Under the pieces are notes generated by a model. The model made no database searches. It was given only the letters and a program-made list of their open reading frames with translations, and had not been told where the DNA came from. From positions 62,001 to 126,000 of the forward strand of contig JAIQDT010000832.1 of the NCBI GenBank assembly GCA_021521415.1: 64,000 bases of DNA. The letters run 5' to 3'. Shown piece after piece: positions 12,389 through 24,531 of this stretch (the stretch's first letter is position 1; each line of letters starts with the position of its first letter). Made by a program: the position numbers and the translations under genes. This DNA is from Bidens hawaiensis. Taxonomy: Eukaryota; Streptophyta; Magnoliopsida; Asterales; Asteraceae.

Positions 12389-12994
12389 TCCTAATTCTTT
12401 CCATTTGCACCCATCTCTACACCATAGCCTCCCTACACACTCTAAAACACAAACAAACCCTCCTAGAAATAGGCCAAGGTTCAATATCAACAACCAAGCT
12501 CGGATCTTGAAAGATCTTGACTATACAAGCAAGATACAAGCCTATTGTTGAATACCAAAGCTAACCATAGCCTAAAAGCGTATAAAGGTGTGTTCTTTAC
12601 ACGTAAAGATTATGTTTTTAAGAACGGTTTGCCCTAAGACTTGGTAATAAGGCAAATCAAGTATTGTTTAACACAAAAATGTAAACTTGATGTTATAAAT
12701 GGATTTAGTGGACTCATTAGTATGTACGGTTCATGTAAAAACCCTAGATCAAGCCTAAACGGGTTTGGGATCGATAAAGGTTCAAGCTTTATGAACACCC
12801 GGACTAGATCTTAGGCTAAGGAAGATATGGTAATGCTTAAGGAGTGATATGGTGCTATAATGAGGGTCTAGATGATATAAATAATGACTAAAAAAAGTAT
12901 GAATACTAACCCATCAGTGGGTGTATTCGAATGGGACAAGTGCCCTATTCGAATACCTGAAAGAGAGAAAGACAGAAGGAAAGTACAAGGCCTA

Positions 12995-13925
12995 ATCACA
13001 TGCCATTAGAACACAAATGTATGCTAACACAAATGTATTCTAATCACATGCCATTAGAATACAAACGTATTCTAATCACATGCCATTAGAATACAAATGT
13101 ATGCTAACACAAATGTATTCTAATCATATGTCATTCGAATACAAGTTGAATGATATCACAAATGTGTTCTAATCATATGTCATTCGAATACAAATGTATG
13201 CTAACGCAAATGTATTCTAATCACATGCCATTAGAATACAAATGTATTCTAATCACATGCCATTAGAATACAAATGTATGCTAGCACAAATGTATTCTAA
13301 TCATATGCCATTCGAATACAAATGTATGCTAACACAAATGTATTCTAATCACATGCCATTAGGATACAAATGTATGCTAACACAAATGTATTCTAATCAC
13401 ATGCCATTAGAATACAAATGTATTCTAATCACATGCCATTATAATACAAATGTATGCTAACACAAATGTATTCTCATCATATACCATTCGAATACAAATG
13501 TATTCTACTCACATGCCATTCGAATACAAGTTATGTGCTATAATGCTAACACAAATGTATTCTAATCACATGCCATTAGAATACAAATGTATTCTAATCA
13601 CATGTCATTCGAACACAAAGGTATTCTAATACAAGTTGAACGCTAACACAAAGGTATTCTAATCACATGCCATTCGAATACAAATGTATTCTAATCACAT
13701 GTCATTAGAATACAAGTTGTGTGTTATAATGCTAACACAAATGTATTCTAATCACATGCCATTAGAATACAAATGTATTCTAATCACATGCCATTCGAAT
13801 ACAAAGGTATTCTAATACAAGTGGAATGCTAACACAAATATATTTTAATCACATGTCATTAGAATACAAATGTATTCTAATCACATGTCGTTTGAATACA
13901 AAGGTATTCTAATTCAAGGCTATTA
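12995..13925 (+). repeat. Palindromic minisatellite in the solo LTR
   Basis: About 0.93 kb of tandem units built from ATTCTAATCACATGCC, ATTAGAATACAAATG and, in longer units, ATGCTAACACAAATG. The repeat alternates near-palindromes: ATTCTAAT/ATTAGAAT around CACATGCC, and ATTAGAATAC/GTATTCTAAT around AAAT. Unit lengths are about 32 or 47-48 bp. Variation (TAGAAT versus TCGAAT) is spread through the array. Confidence 0.85.
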
Positions 13926-14497
13926 GAATAGACCAGACTTAACCATTTCTGGTGCAACCTAAAGGAAGAGTATAGGATTAGGAAATTGATACGTGTAATT
14001 GATATATAGTTAGTCGTGCTCAATTGAAGAAAGGAATCACTATTATCTCAGAAAGAAACCGGAGACAGGTGAGTTTCTGGTCCCATTTCCTTGTCATGTT
14101 TTCGGGGCTGTGTGCATACTCAATGTGAATGTTTTTTCACTTACCTTAATGGTAAGTGTATGCTATGATGAATTATGTGATAGTATGTATGAATGTTATG
14201 AATGAATGTTTGTCGGTGCGTGAACAATCTTTGGATATTTCACGTATCGTCAAGGAGTATGGTTGTTCGATGAATGATGTGAAGAACGCCTAGAGTGTTC
14301 ATATGCTACGATGTAATTATCGTATATGTGAGGTATGTGTAAGCAGATACATGAATGGTATGGGAGATCTACGTCCGGCATAGTAAGTTAGGATGGCAAA
14401 TCCCTCTAAACTACTATGGGACCTAGACTCAATATGTGATAGCGTAAATAAGGATTGTGAACCTTATTAGCGTTCCTTATACGGATATTATATAAAT

Positions 14498-14765
14498 GAG
14501 CATGCATTCCTTCTATGGAGTACCTTCTATGGACAATGTATATGGTTCCTTCTATGGATAAAATATAGTGCTCCTTTTATGGAAAGTATATAGGGTCCCT
14601 TCTATGGGTAACGTTTAAGGATCCTTCTATGGATAATATCCAGGGGTCCTTTTATGGAAAGTTTATTTAGATCCTTCTATGGATGATGCAAGTTGTTACT
14701 TCTATGGTATTAGTAATTGTTCTTCTCATGGACATTATGAAATGGTCCTCTTATGGATAGTTATA
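14498..14765 (+). repeat. Short tandem repeat, CCTTCTATGG-based
   Basis: Around ten degenerate units of about 28 bp, each with a version of CCTTCTATGGA followed by a variable AT-rich spacer, lie in the 3' part of the solo LTR. Confidence 0.7.
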
Positions 14766-15705
14766 AAGTGTCGGGAATGAAGTTGGGTTTATGTATGAAT
14801 ATGTATCTTCGGATACGTATACGTGAATGTATGGGAATGTATTGTACGTTACCTGATTAACTATAACTCACTCAGCGTAGCTGACTTTTAATATGCATGC
14901 ATGTATATATGTTTAATGAGCTAGCATGAGGATGGCACATGACATGGATTGAACGGCTGGCATCTGAAGATGGAAGAAATAATGTTTTAAATATGATGTA
15001 TTATGTTTTGTTTAAAGAAAGGTTTGAATGCTTTGTAATGAATGATTGAAGTTGACGTTTACGTGAAAGTTTTAATTAAATCTGATATTTAAAATTGTGT
15101 TTATGAGTAAATCTGACGCTAAAAGTGAGGCACCGGGAACAGGTCCTTACATTGTATTACTATATATGTCGGATATCTCTTATAGTGATCCACTTTATGT
15201 TAATATATTAAGTGTTAAGTATATTTGGATGTTATATGGTGTAGTTCCAAATTTGTAGGTGAAGTTGTTTTAGATTTATGTTTGGAATTAATATGTAACC
15301 GCTTATATTTGTCCATTGGTATCTGTTGTCCATTAATGTTCACATGTTCGTTTTCCCATTAATGTCCATTAGTGTCCGTTTGTCCATTATTGTTCATTAA
15401 CACCCGTTTACAATATTAACGAACGGACATGGACGGACACAGACAAACTCAATTTCTTAATGGACGGACACGGACATGAATTTTCGTTCGGTAGAGTGTT
15501 CGTGAACCGTCCGTTTGTCCGTCGACAGCTTAACGGACGAACACGGACATGCTCTCGTCCGGTCCGGTTCGGTCCGTGTACACCCCTAATCAAAGGGTTT
15601 CTAGCCTAATGATAGAATTATAATTGTGTACTTAAGGCGTCCTTAAAAGGCTACACAAACCAACTCTGAGAGAATGTAACAATTACATAAATATCTTAAA
15701 AATCA

Positions 15706-16415
15706 CACTTTATGTTTGGTTGGAAGCAATGGAATGAAGAGGAAATGGAATGAGAGATGGAATGGAATGAACAAGAGAATGAAATGGATTATTACCATTC
15801 TTTTGTCTTGTTTGGTTAACCTATGGGAATGAAATGAATAATTACTTTATGTTGTTTGGTATCCAAAAAGTTGTAGAATGAAATAGAAATAATAAAAATA
15901 CTCATATCCCAAAATATATTTATAAAAAAAAACTGAAATGGCGACGGTGGTGGTGATAGCTCTGGCGACGAAAATGGTGGTGGTGGCAGCTAGGCGAGGT
16001 GGTTGTGGTGGTGGGGGTGGGGGTGGCGGTAGTAAAATTGGTAGTGATGTTGATGGTAGGGTGGCGACGATGGTGGTGGTGGTCAGGCAGTGACAGTGAT
16101 GGTGGCGGTTATGGTCAGGTGGCGGTAGCGTTGGTGGTAAGGTGGTGGTGGTGGTGGTGGCGGAGGTGGTGGCGACGGTGACGATGGCGGTCAGGTGGTG
16201 GTGGTGGCGATGGTAGTGGTTGTGGTGATGTTGAGAAAGTAGGGTGAGGGAGGAATAGAATGAAAAAAAAAAGGTGGGAAGGAATGGTTTTGATGGAATG
16301 AAATTCCATGTGTAATGAATGATTCTATTCCATTGAGTAACCAAACCACTTTTTTCATTCCCACCACGTAATGAATCATTCCATTCCCTCTGTCATTCAT
16401 GCATAACAAACGCCA
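15706..16415. repeat. Dispersed repeat with GGT-rich core, copy 2
   Basis: This is the fuller copy of the repeat at 8838. A GGAATG-rich left arm beginning TATGTTTGGTTGG and a right arm with CATTCCATTCCC and AACAAACGCC are roughly inverted, enclosing a GGTGGTGG core (about 15940-16240). This suggests a MITE that carries or has expanded a simple repeat. Confidence 0.5.
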
Positions 16416-16539
16416 CCTTAATGTACAAGTATAATGATACGATTCTCACGATTCTTTACCGAATTGTATTAAAAATCCAGTCGCCATTTTGAATCATTAA
16501 ACAAAAAAGACGGTAAGCTAAAACATCTTGTACTATAAT

Positions 16540-17016
16540 ACCTTGTTTTGACTGTATCGCACTATGTATCATTTATAACCCCCAAAATCCTCTACCCTTA
16601 ATAAAAAAAAATTTTAAATGGATAAATTCCAAAGCTATTTAGGGCTAGATAGATCTCACTACTTCTTATATCCACTTATCTTTCAGGAGTATATTTATGT
16701 ACTTGCTCATGATCATGGTTTAAATGGATCGATTTTGTTGGAAAATGCAGGTTATGATAATAAATCCAGTTTACTAATTGTGAAACGTTTAATCATTTGA
16801 ACGTATCAACAGAATCATTTTATTCTTTATGTTAATGATTCTAAACAGACTCCATTTTTGGGGCACAACAAGAGTTTTTATTCACAAGTAATGTCAAAGG
16901 TTTCTTCAACCATTATGGAAATTCCATTGTCTCTGCGATTAAGATCTTCCCTAGAAAGGAAAGGGGTAGTGGAATCCGATAATTTACGATCAATTCATTC
17001 AATATTTTCTTTTTTA
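16540..17016 (+). pseudogene. matK: Nuclear plastid DNA: 5' part of matK
   Basis: The first roughly 130 codons of the plastid intron maturase matK start at the ATG at 16618, preceded by trnK-intron-like sequence (CTTGTTTTGACTGTATCGC). Recognisable blocks are [48 protein letters not shown] and [16 protein letters not shown] at 16798-16800 ends the frame where the family has Arg, the residues after LDRS are shortened by two relative to the family form I remember, and the gene stops after about a quarter of its usual 500 or so codons. It is therefore a non-functional plastid-to-nucleus transfer next to the kinase gene's 3' end. The [13 protein letters not shown] start is the form I associate with Asteraceae. 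Confidence 0.9.
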
Positions 17017-17341
17017 AACAAAATAAAAACTAAAAAAGTGGTCGAAAACAAGAGCCACATCATGTAAACAAAGAAAAATAAAATTTTATCAACAAATATT
17101 TGCAACAAGAAATAATTGTTTTAGTAGCCAAAACCAGGTAGGTATTCATTTACAAACGGTAAAAAGGAACCAAACAAATTCATGTAAACATTATTACTAT
17201 AAAAATCATGTCAAAGAGAATGAGATGCAAGTTGAAAGTCAAAAGCTACAAATTTACATATTTTGAGTCACCAACTATCACAATTACTATCAAGAACAGT
17301 TTGTTTGTTTTATGGAAAAAGATTGCACAATTTACAAGGGA
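17017..17341. other. Likely 3' UTR of the casein kinase I gene
   Basis: No separate gene seen. Being directly downstream of the minus-strand kinase stop codon, it probably holds that gene's 3' UTR and poly(A) site. Confidence 0.4.
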
Positions 17342-19701
<2,360 letters not shown>

Positions 19702-19782
19702 CAAGATCTAGGGTTTTCAATCAAGATTATTATTATTAGTATTATTATTACAATTAGGACTGAATTAGGTTCAACAAGAAAT

Positions 19783-19815
<33 letters not shown>

Positions 19816-20048
19816 GTATGTATAGAAAGAATAATAGAAAGGAAAAGACACGCGTTACCTGTGAACCGAAAGCGGTATCTTTTTATTATTTTGTTTACTT
19901 GAACCGGATAGGTTCAGATTAAAAGGCCGGTGTGTGTGTGTCAGGACAAGTCAACTGCTTCTTTAGAAAAAAAAAAAGAAATAACATAATAATTTTTAAT
20001 TTATAAAAATAGTCCCTTAGCTATTTGTCTAATGCCAACTGATTATAA
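19702..20048. other. Kinase gene upstream region with TA microsatellite
   Basis: Contains ATT repeats (about 19727-19750), a TA/TATG microsatellite (about 19785-19820) and, further upstream, probable 5' leader sequence of the minus-strand kinase gene. No coding sequence seen. Confidence 0.45.
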
Positions 20049-20371
20049 GACTTGTCGCTATGGGGCTCCAACGGCTGAGCTGGCGGGCGCCGATGGGCGC
20101 GGAACACCGCCGTGGGGCGCGGTTGGTGGTGGGGCGCCGATGGTGAAGGTGGTTGTGATGCTGGGCGCGGATGAGGTTGGATGGTGGGGCCCTCTCTCTC
20201 TATCTCTCAAACACGCATATATACATATGTATATATGTATTAAAGGGGCCTCGAAGCCTCCCGCACCATAGTGGGGCGCCTTTTGTGGGGGCTTCGATGC
20301 CTGCGGTGCTTACGTGGCGCTGACGTGTCACGTTGAAGGGGCTTTGAAGCCCTTCCCCATAGCGTATAGTC
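20049..20371. mobile_element. Tourist/PIF-like MITE, 323 bp
   Basis: The ends GACTTGTCGCTATGGGG and, as reverse complement of the right end, GACTATACGCTATGGGG are inverted repeats with three mismatches over 17 bp. The element is flanked by TAA on both sides (20046-20048 and 20372-20374), the 3-bp duplication expected for PIF/Harbinger elements. The interior is GC-rich (GGGGCGC words) and has no transposase. Confidence 0.6.
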
Positions 20372-21381
20372 TAAAAACTTAATTTTGGGTTTCAGGTTGT
20401 GTTAGTAATTTTGGTATGTTTTGAAGTGCAAGGCGATATAACCGATATAACTTGGTGAGCAAGGTACAAGTTATATGGAATGTGATTACTTTTTATGTTA
20501 ATGCCTTAATGGTTTAGGTTGTAAGAATAAATTTAAATATTTAATTTATTTCTATTGATTAACTTTCCTAATTAGAGTCAAATGTGCCTAGCTTTGGGTA
20601 TGTATAAACCATGTAAGGTTTATAAGTAATAATAAGGCTAGTAAGTTTTTATTTCTTGTTTAGAAAGACAACGGTTTTATTTTTTTTTACTTATCAGGAC
20701 TAATTTTTGAATGTTTAAAAGACTTTGTCTCTGTCAGTGAGTCACCAATCCTAGGCTTAGCAAGTTTCTTGGTTATCAACAAATGTTTGGGAGTTTGCCA
20801 AATCTCAATGTATACCAATTCTTATCTTTTTTGCTTGGTTGCATTTTAACTCTTGTATGTCTAGTTTTATGCTAATTGTTTTCTTATATATAATTAAAAT
20901 GAAGTAAACATAGTATAAACGAATTAAATTTGCACACCCAAGTTCCACGGGCAAGGAACCCAATCACTCCTCCAACATATAGTTATTATTTTAATTCGTC
21001 TCAAAATTATATTTATAGACAATAACACAAACTCACAAAATGCACAATTAATATGTGTATATAATACTTGTAAAGTTATATCTGATACATTGTATATACT
21101 ATATAGTGTCCTAAAACACCTAATAATTGAAAATTTTATTCAAGATAGAGAATGATAGCCATAGTCACATTGCATTTTCAACAGGCTTGTCAAGTTGTTT
21201 CACTTGTTTGTGCTTGCCGGTCAAACCGGATCTTTCTTCTTTTTGAAAACATTATGATTCCGACCTGACCACTTTTGTCATATCATACAAGTCCCGAGAC
21301 CCAAATGGACAGTTGGTCTTGGTCCATGGACACCACTTGTTGGGCTTGAATGGATTCACATGGCACCTTTTGTGTCCTGGT
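20372..21381. other. AT-rich intergenic DNA
   Basis: No gene, RNA or clear repeat structure that I can support. Confidence 0.35.
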
Positions 21382-22249
21382 TAGAGGTGAAAAAAACCCC
21401 AAACCGGAACCGGACCTGATAAAAATACCTGAAACCGGTTTTTTATACCCGGATTTTAATATCCGAACCCGTACCTGACCCTACCCGTAGGGTATGGATA
21501 GGTATGCATTTCAGTACCAAAACCCATACCCAGAACCGGAGCTGATTTGTACCCGGTAATACCCGAAAACGCGAACCGGTTCCATACCCGAACCGGGTTT
21601 TACAAATACCTAGAACTGGGTCCTTCAAAAACCCGATCTATACCCGAAAAATACACGGAAATCCTAAAAGCTGCAACCCCTTAAAAATCCAATATGTATC
21701 CGAAAAATACCCGAAAAAAACCAGAAATTACTTGAAAATAGGTTTTTTTTTTAATACCCGAAAATAAGGTATTCAAATACCCAGTTTTAGAATAGCCGGT
21801 TTTTATACCCGACCCGAACCCGATACATAGAGTATGGTTTTTAGAGACAATAACCGGACCCGAATCTGAACCCGACCCGGGTATTGCCAATACCCGATTT
21901 TCTAATAACTAGTTGTGACATCTGCCCCGATCCGACCCGACCCAGGTACCCGTTTCTCTGATCCGATCTCTTTCTTTTATGATTTAATATTTATTTATAC
22001 TTATATTTTACTTTTAATAATAATATATATTTTCCTTCCCGCCTCTTTCTCTCTCTTTCTTTCCGCTGTCCCGTCCCCCTTCTTCTCTCTTTCCGCCTTC
22101 TTTTCCCTCTTGTCGCCGTCCCGCCCTTAAGCCTTGAACCCGTCCTTTGTTCCTTCCCGCCTAAGGTTGTCTGCGCAGCTCCACGCGCCAGACTCCTTAC
22201 AAGGAAGCCTGCGTGAAGACCATCTGTTCCAGCGATACGCGAGACGAAC

Positions 22250-22470
22250 TCTTCTCGCAGCGCGCTAAGAATTGTAATTCTTCTCGCAGCGCGCTAAGAA
22301 CGGTAGTTCTTCCCGCGACGCGCTAAGGATTGTAGTTCTTCTCGCAGCGCGCTAAGAATAGTAGTTCATCCCTCGACGCGCGAAGAATTATAGTTCTTCC
22401 CGCGGCGCGCTAGGAATTGTAGTTCCTCCCGCGGCGCGCTAAGAAATGTGATTCTTCCCGCGGCGCGCCT
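22250..22470 (+). repeat. U3 palindrome array, seven units
   Basis: About seven units of 33 bp upstream of the TATA box, each a short inverted repeat (AAGAAY around TGTA-like loops, RTTCTT) joined by a GC-rich CGCGGCGCGCT-type spacer. Equivalent blocks lie at 29519-29739 and 36789-37009 in the other two LTRs. As U3 it could serve as an enhancer array, and it is also present at the 3' end of the transcript. Confidence 0.8.
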
Positions 22471-22806
22471 TAGCCTTCTCGCGCTAACCCCTTTGAGTTT
22501 TCTTCTGTTTAATCTAGCCGTTTGCTTTGTGTTGTCTTACCTTCTGTGCTATTGACCTGACCTATTTTATGTTTGAAAAGCCACTTTTGGCGCAGCATGC
22601 GCACCAACCCCATTGGTTGACAGAAAAAGTGACTGACATTATCTTTTGAGATCTGCTTTTCCATGCTTGACCAGTACCTTTATCTGACCCGCCCATGCCT
22701 GTTTACCGTTCCCTGTCAGCTTTTCTCTTGTCCCCTGCAGCTGCCATATCTTTTGATATCTTTTGCTTTTGGAATCTTTTGCTTTTTGAGATCTTTTCCC
22801 CTTTTT

Positions 22807-22843
22807 CTAGGGATTGTGTTCGCTAGGGTTTCTCTATAAATAA
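22807..22843 (+). promoter_or_regulatory. LTR 1 core promoter: dyad plus TATA
   Basis: CTAGGGA-TTGTGT-TCGCTAG (22807-22826) stands eight bases before TATAAATAA (22835-22843). The dyad is perfect (TCCCTAG) in LTR 2 (30077-30096, TATA 30105) and LTR 3 (37347-37366, TATA 37375); LTR 1 has one breaking change. Confidence 0.7.
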
Positions 22844-23880
22844 TAATGCTAATTTCCTAACACTACACACACAAAGCACTTAAACTCTCATGTTCTCTCT
22901 TGCTCCTTGCCGTTGTTCTTCCTCTGCCGTCTCCTCTCTCCTTGCCTCCGTCTTCCTCCCTGTTCTGCCCTGCTTTTCCGGTAATATATAATATATATTA
23001 TATAATAATTTACTTATTAATTATGCTAACTTGTAATCAAGACTTAAAACAAATCATTAAAACAATAATCTTGTTTATAGGTTAACTTGTGCTTGTTTAA
23101 AGTTGGTTCCTGCTTTATCTTACACCGCATCGTTTATCATGTGAGTAATCTCGTACCTAATCCCTTTTTATTTTTAATGTTTCGGGATGTTCATGTGTTC
23201 GTACAAACTTGAGTCTTAAACTTGTTTATGAACTTTAGTCGCGCAGTATCCCATGTGTTGAGGACGTTTACTTGGCTGTTTATTTGTATGTGTGTATCAT
23301 TAACCGCTTTGTTCGGCCTATTCCGCAGTTTTCATGGATCCATTAGATGAACACGGGAGACCTATCGTTTACGGTTTTCTTTGTTTACACTTGCACAGAT
23401 GTTTTCTTGTTTTTGTGCTCATTTGGGAGCACGGATTGAACTATGAACTATGAGCTATGATCTATTTAGGCTTGATCACAATCTGATTGCACCCTTGTTA
23501 AACACCAGACAGACACGTGTTGCGCGCAGATTTATTATTATCTACGTATTGTATTAAACTTGATTTCTCACCAACACGCAAGTGTTTGACGTTTTATTTT
23601 AACACATGTTCAGGTTTGCAGTAGCTGTTTTGGAGTTCGAGGACACGTAGGAAGTTTTCTTTATTTTGGACCTAGATTAAAATGTATCAAGACAAGTTAT
23701 TGCTGTTCGAATATTATGATTTATAATATATTGATTTATGATGATTTATGTTATCTTGTTACATTGCGCGTGCGCGAATGAATGTATTTATTAAATATTG
23801 ACACCCAATAGTGTCACGAGTAATGAAACAATATGTGGCGCCCCGATGTATAATCCGCCTTTGGTCGGGGTGTTACAGAT

Positions 23881-23892
23881 TGGTATCAGAGC
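23881..23892 (+). promoter_or_regulatory. Primer binding site, unit 1
   Basis: TGGTATCAGAGC, three bases after the LTR end, complements the 3' end of plant initiator tRNA-Met and primes minus-strand cDNA. Confidence 0.9.
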
Positions 23893-24116
23893 TTGTTGAC
23901 TTTAGGATAGGTGGTTAGACGTAACGGCCTAGAATACCTAAGAGTCCCTTCTCGCGCATGAGAGAAATCTCATGTTTGCGCGCTTATTGTTAATTACTCG
24001 TTATTTATGAATATGCTCGCGCTTGCGCAGTATATGATTTTATGTTCTATTCCGCGATATTTCAATTTTTGTTGAATTTCGATTTTTATTGATTTTTCTT
24101 ACATATTCGTTTGTTG

Positions 24117-24385
24117 GGATTTGAAAATCCGAAAAGTCATGGTGATACATGAATAGTTGATTTTCAATTTCCATCTACGATTATGTTCTGAGGTTGGAGA
24201 CTTGAAAAGTCATGGTGATACATGAATTGTCAACCTCCAATACTCATTTTCTTGTATATTTTATATTGAGGATTGAAAAGTCATGGTGATACATGAATCG
24301 TCAATCTCCAATACTCGTTTACTCGTCATTTTAAATTGAGAAATTCGGAAAGTCATGGTGATACATGAATTGTCGATTCTCGATT
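24117..24385 (+). other. Four leader hairpins, unit 1
   Basis: Four structured repeats 50-75 bp apart lie between the primer site and gag: 24117-24172, 24190-24237, 24265-24312 and 24334-24385. Each has the invariant apical hairpin TCATG-GTGATA-CATGA. Each also has its own lower stem: GGATTTGAAAATC with GATTTTCAATTTCC; GAGGTTG with CAACCTC; ATTGAGGATTGA with TCAATCTCCAAT; AATTGAGAA with TTCTCGATT. Lower-stem sequences differ but pairing is kept. Position suggests RNA packaging, dimerisation or translation control; the role is unknown. Confidence 0.75.
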
Positions 24386-24531
24386 CGAATTTGTTATCTG
24401 TATTAAGTTTGCATTCAAATTCATGTTTTACTTTAAACTGTTGGTGGTATCTAACCCCGCGAAACCAAGCTTTTCGAGGTTATACTTTGTGCTAAAACCA
24501 AGATATTAACTAAAATTAAAACTGTTATAGA

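Larger units (their letters stand above)
12183..15151 (+). mobile_element. Solo LTR, about 3 kb, with internal minisatellites
   Basis: The block begins TGTAACATCCCGAAATTTC and ends AACAGGTCCTTACA, and is flanked by TTGTA on both sides (12178-12182 and 15152-15156), a perfect 5-bp target duplication. No coding domains are present. A TATA box (12372-12379) lies 190 bp in. Two tandem-repeat blocks (12995-13925 and 14498-14765) account for much of its unusual length. It is inserted in the hAT-like repeat at 11874-15588. Confidence 0.82.
11874..15588. mobile_element. hAT-like repeat split by a solo LTR
   Basis: The left end begins TAGGGCTGTAAGTGAAC and the right end closes GTCCGTGTACACCCCTA, an imperfect inverted pair of the TAGGG-TGTA type. 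Both arms are full of CGTCCGTT/GTTCGTCC-like words, as in the complete hAT-like MITE at 56597. After subtracting the solo LTR (12183-15151 plus duplication) the element would be about 740 bp, close to the 765 bp of that relative. The 8-bp flanks (11866-11873 and 15589-15596) do not match, so either the duplication has decayed or the ends come from two elements. Confidence 0.5.
21914..23877 (+). repeat. LTR 1 of the tandem gypsy array
   Basis: 1964 bp, TGTGACATCTGCC to GGGTGTTACA. It differs from LTR 2 at about seven sites, including one T fewer at about 22527 and G for C at 22822, which breaks the promoter dyad. Confidence 0.95.

Noticed and set aside
13242..13460. Open frame with repeated peptide MYSNHMP/EYKCML
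   Set aside because: It simply translates the minisatellite; unit lengths vary and there is no gene structure.
12995..13925. Regularly spaced palindromic repeats resembling a CRISPR array
   Set aside because: Spacers are themselves repeated, units drift in sequence, no cas genes exist and the setting is a plant LTR, so it is a minisatellite.
11866..15596. Perfect target duplication for the interrupted hAT-like repeat
   Set aside because: The flanks ACGGGACT and ATCAAAGG do not match, so one bounded insertion is not proven.
15847..16344. Long open frames rich in His/Thr/Pro on the minus strand
   Set aside because: They reflect the GGT/GGCGAC low-complexity core on the opposite strand, not selection for protein.
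23881..23892. tRNA gene fragment at TGGTATCAGAGC
   Set aside because: It is the primer binding site complementary to tRNA-Met, with no cloverleaf around it.
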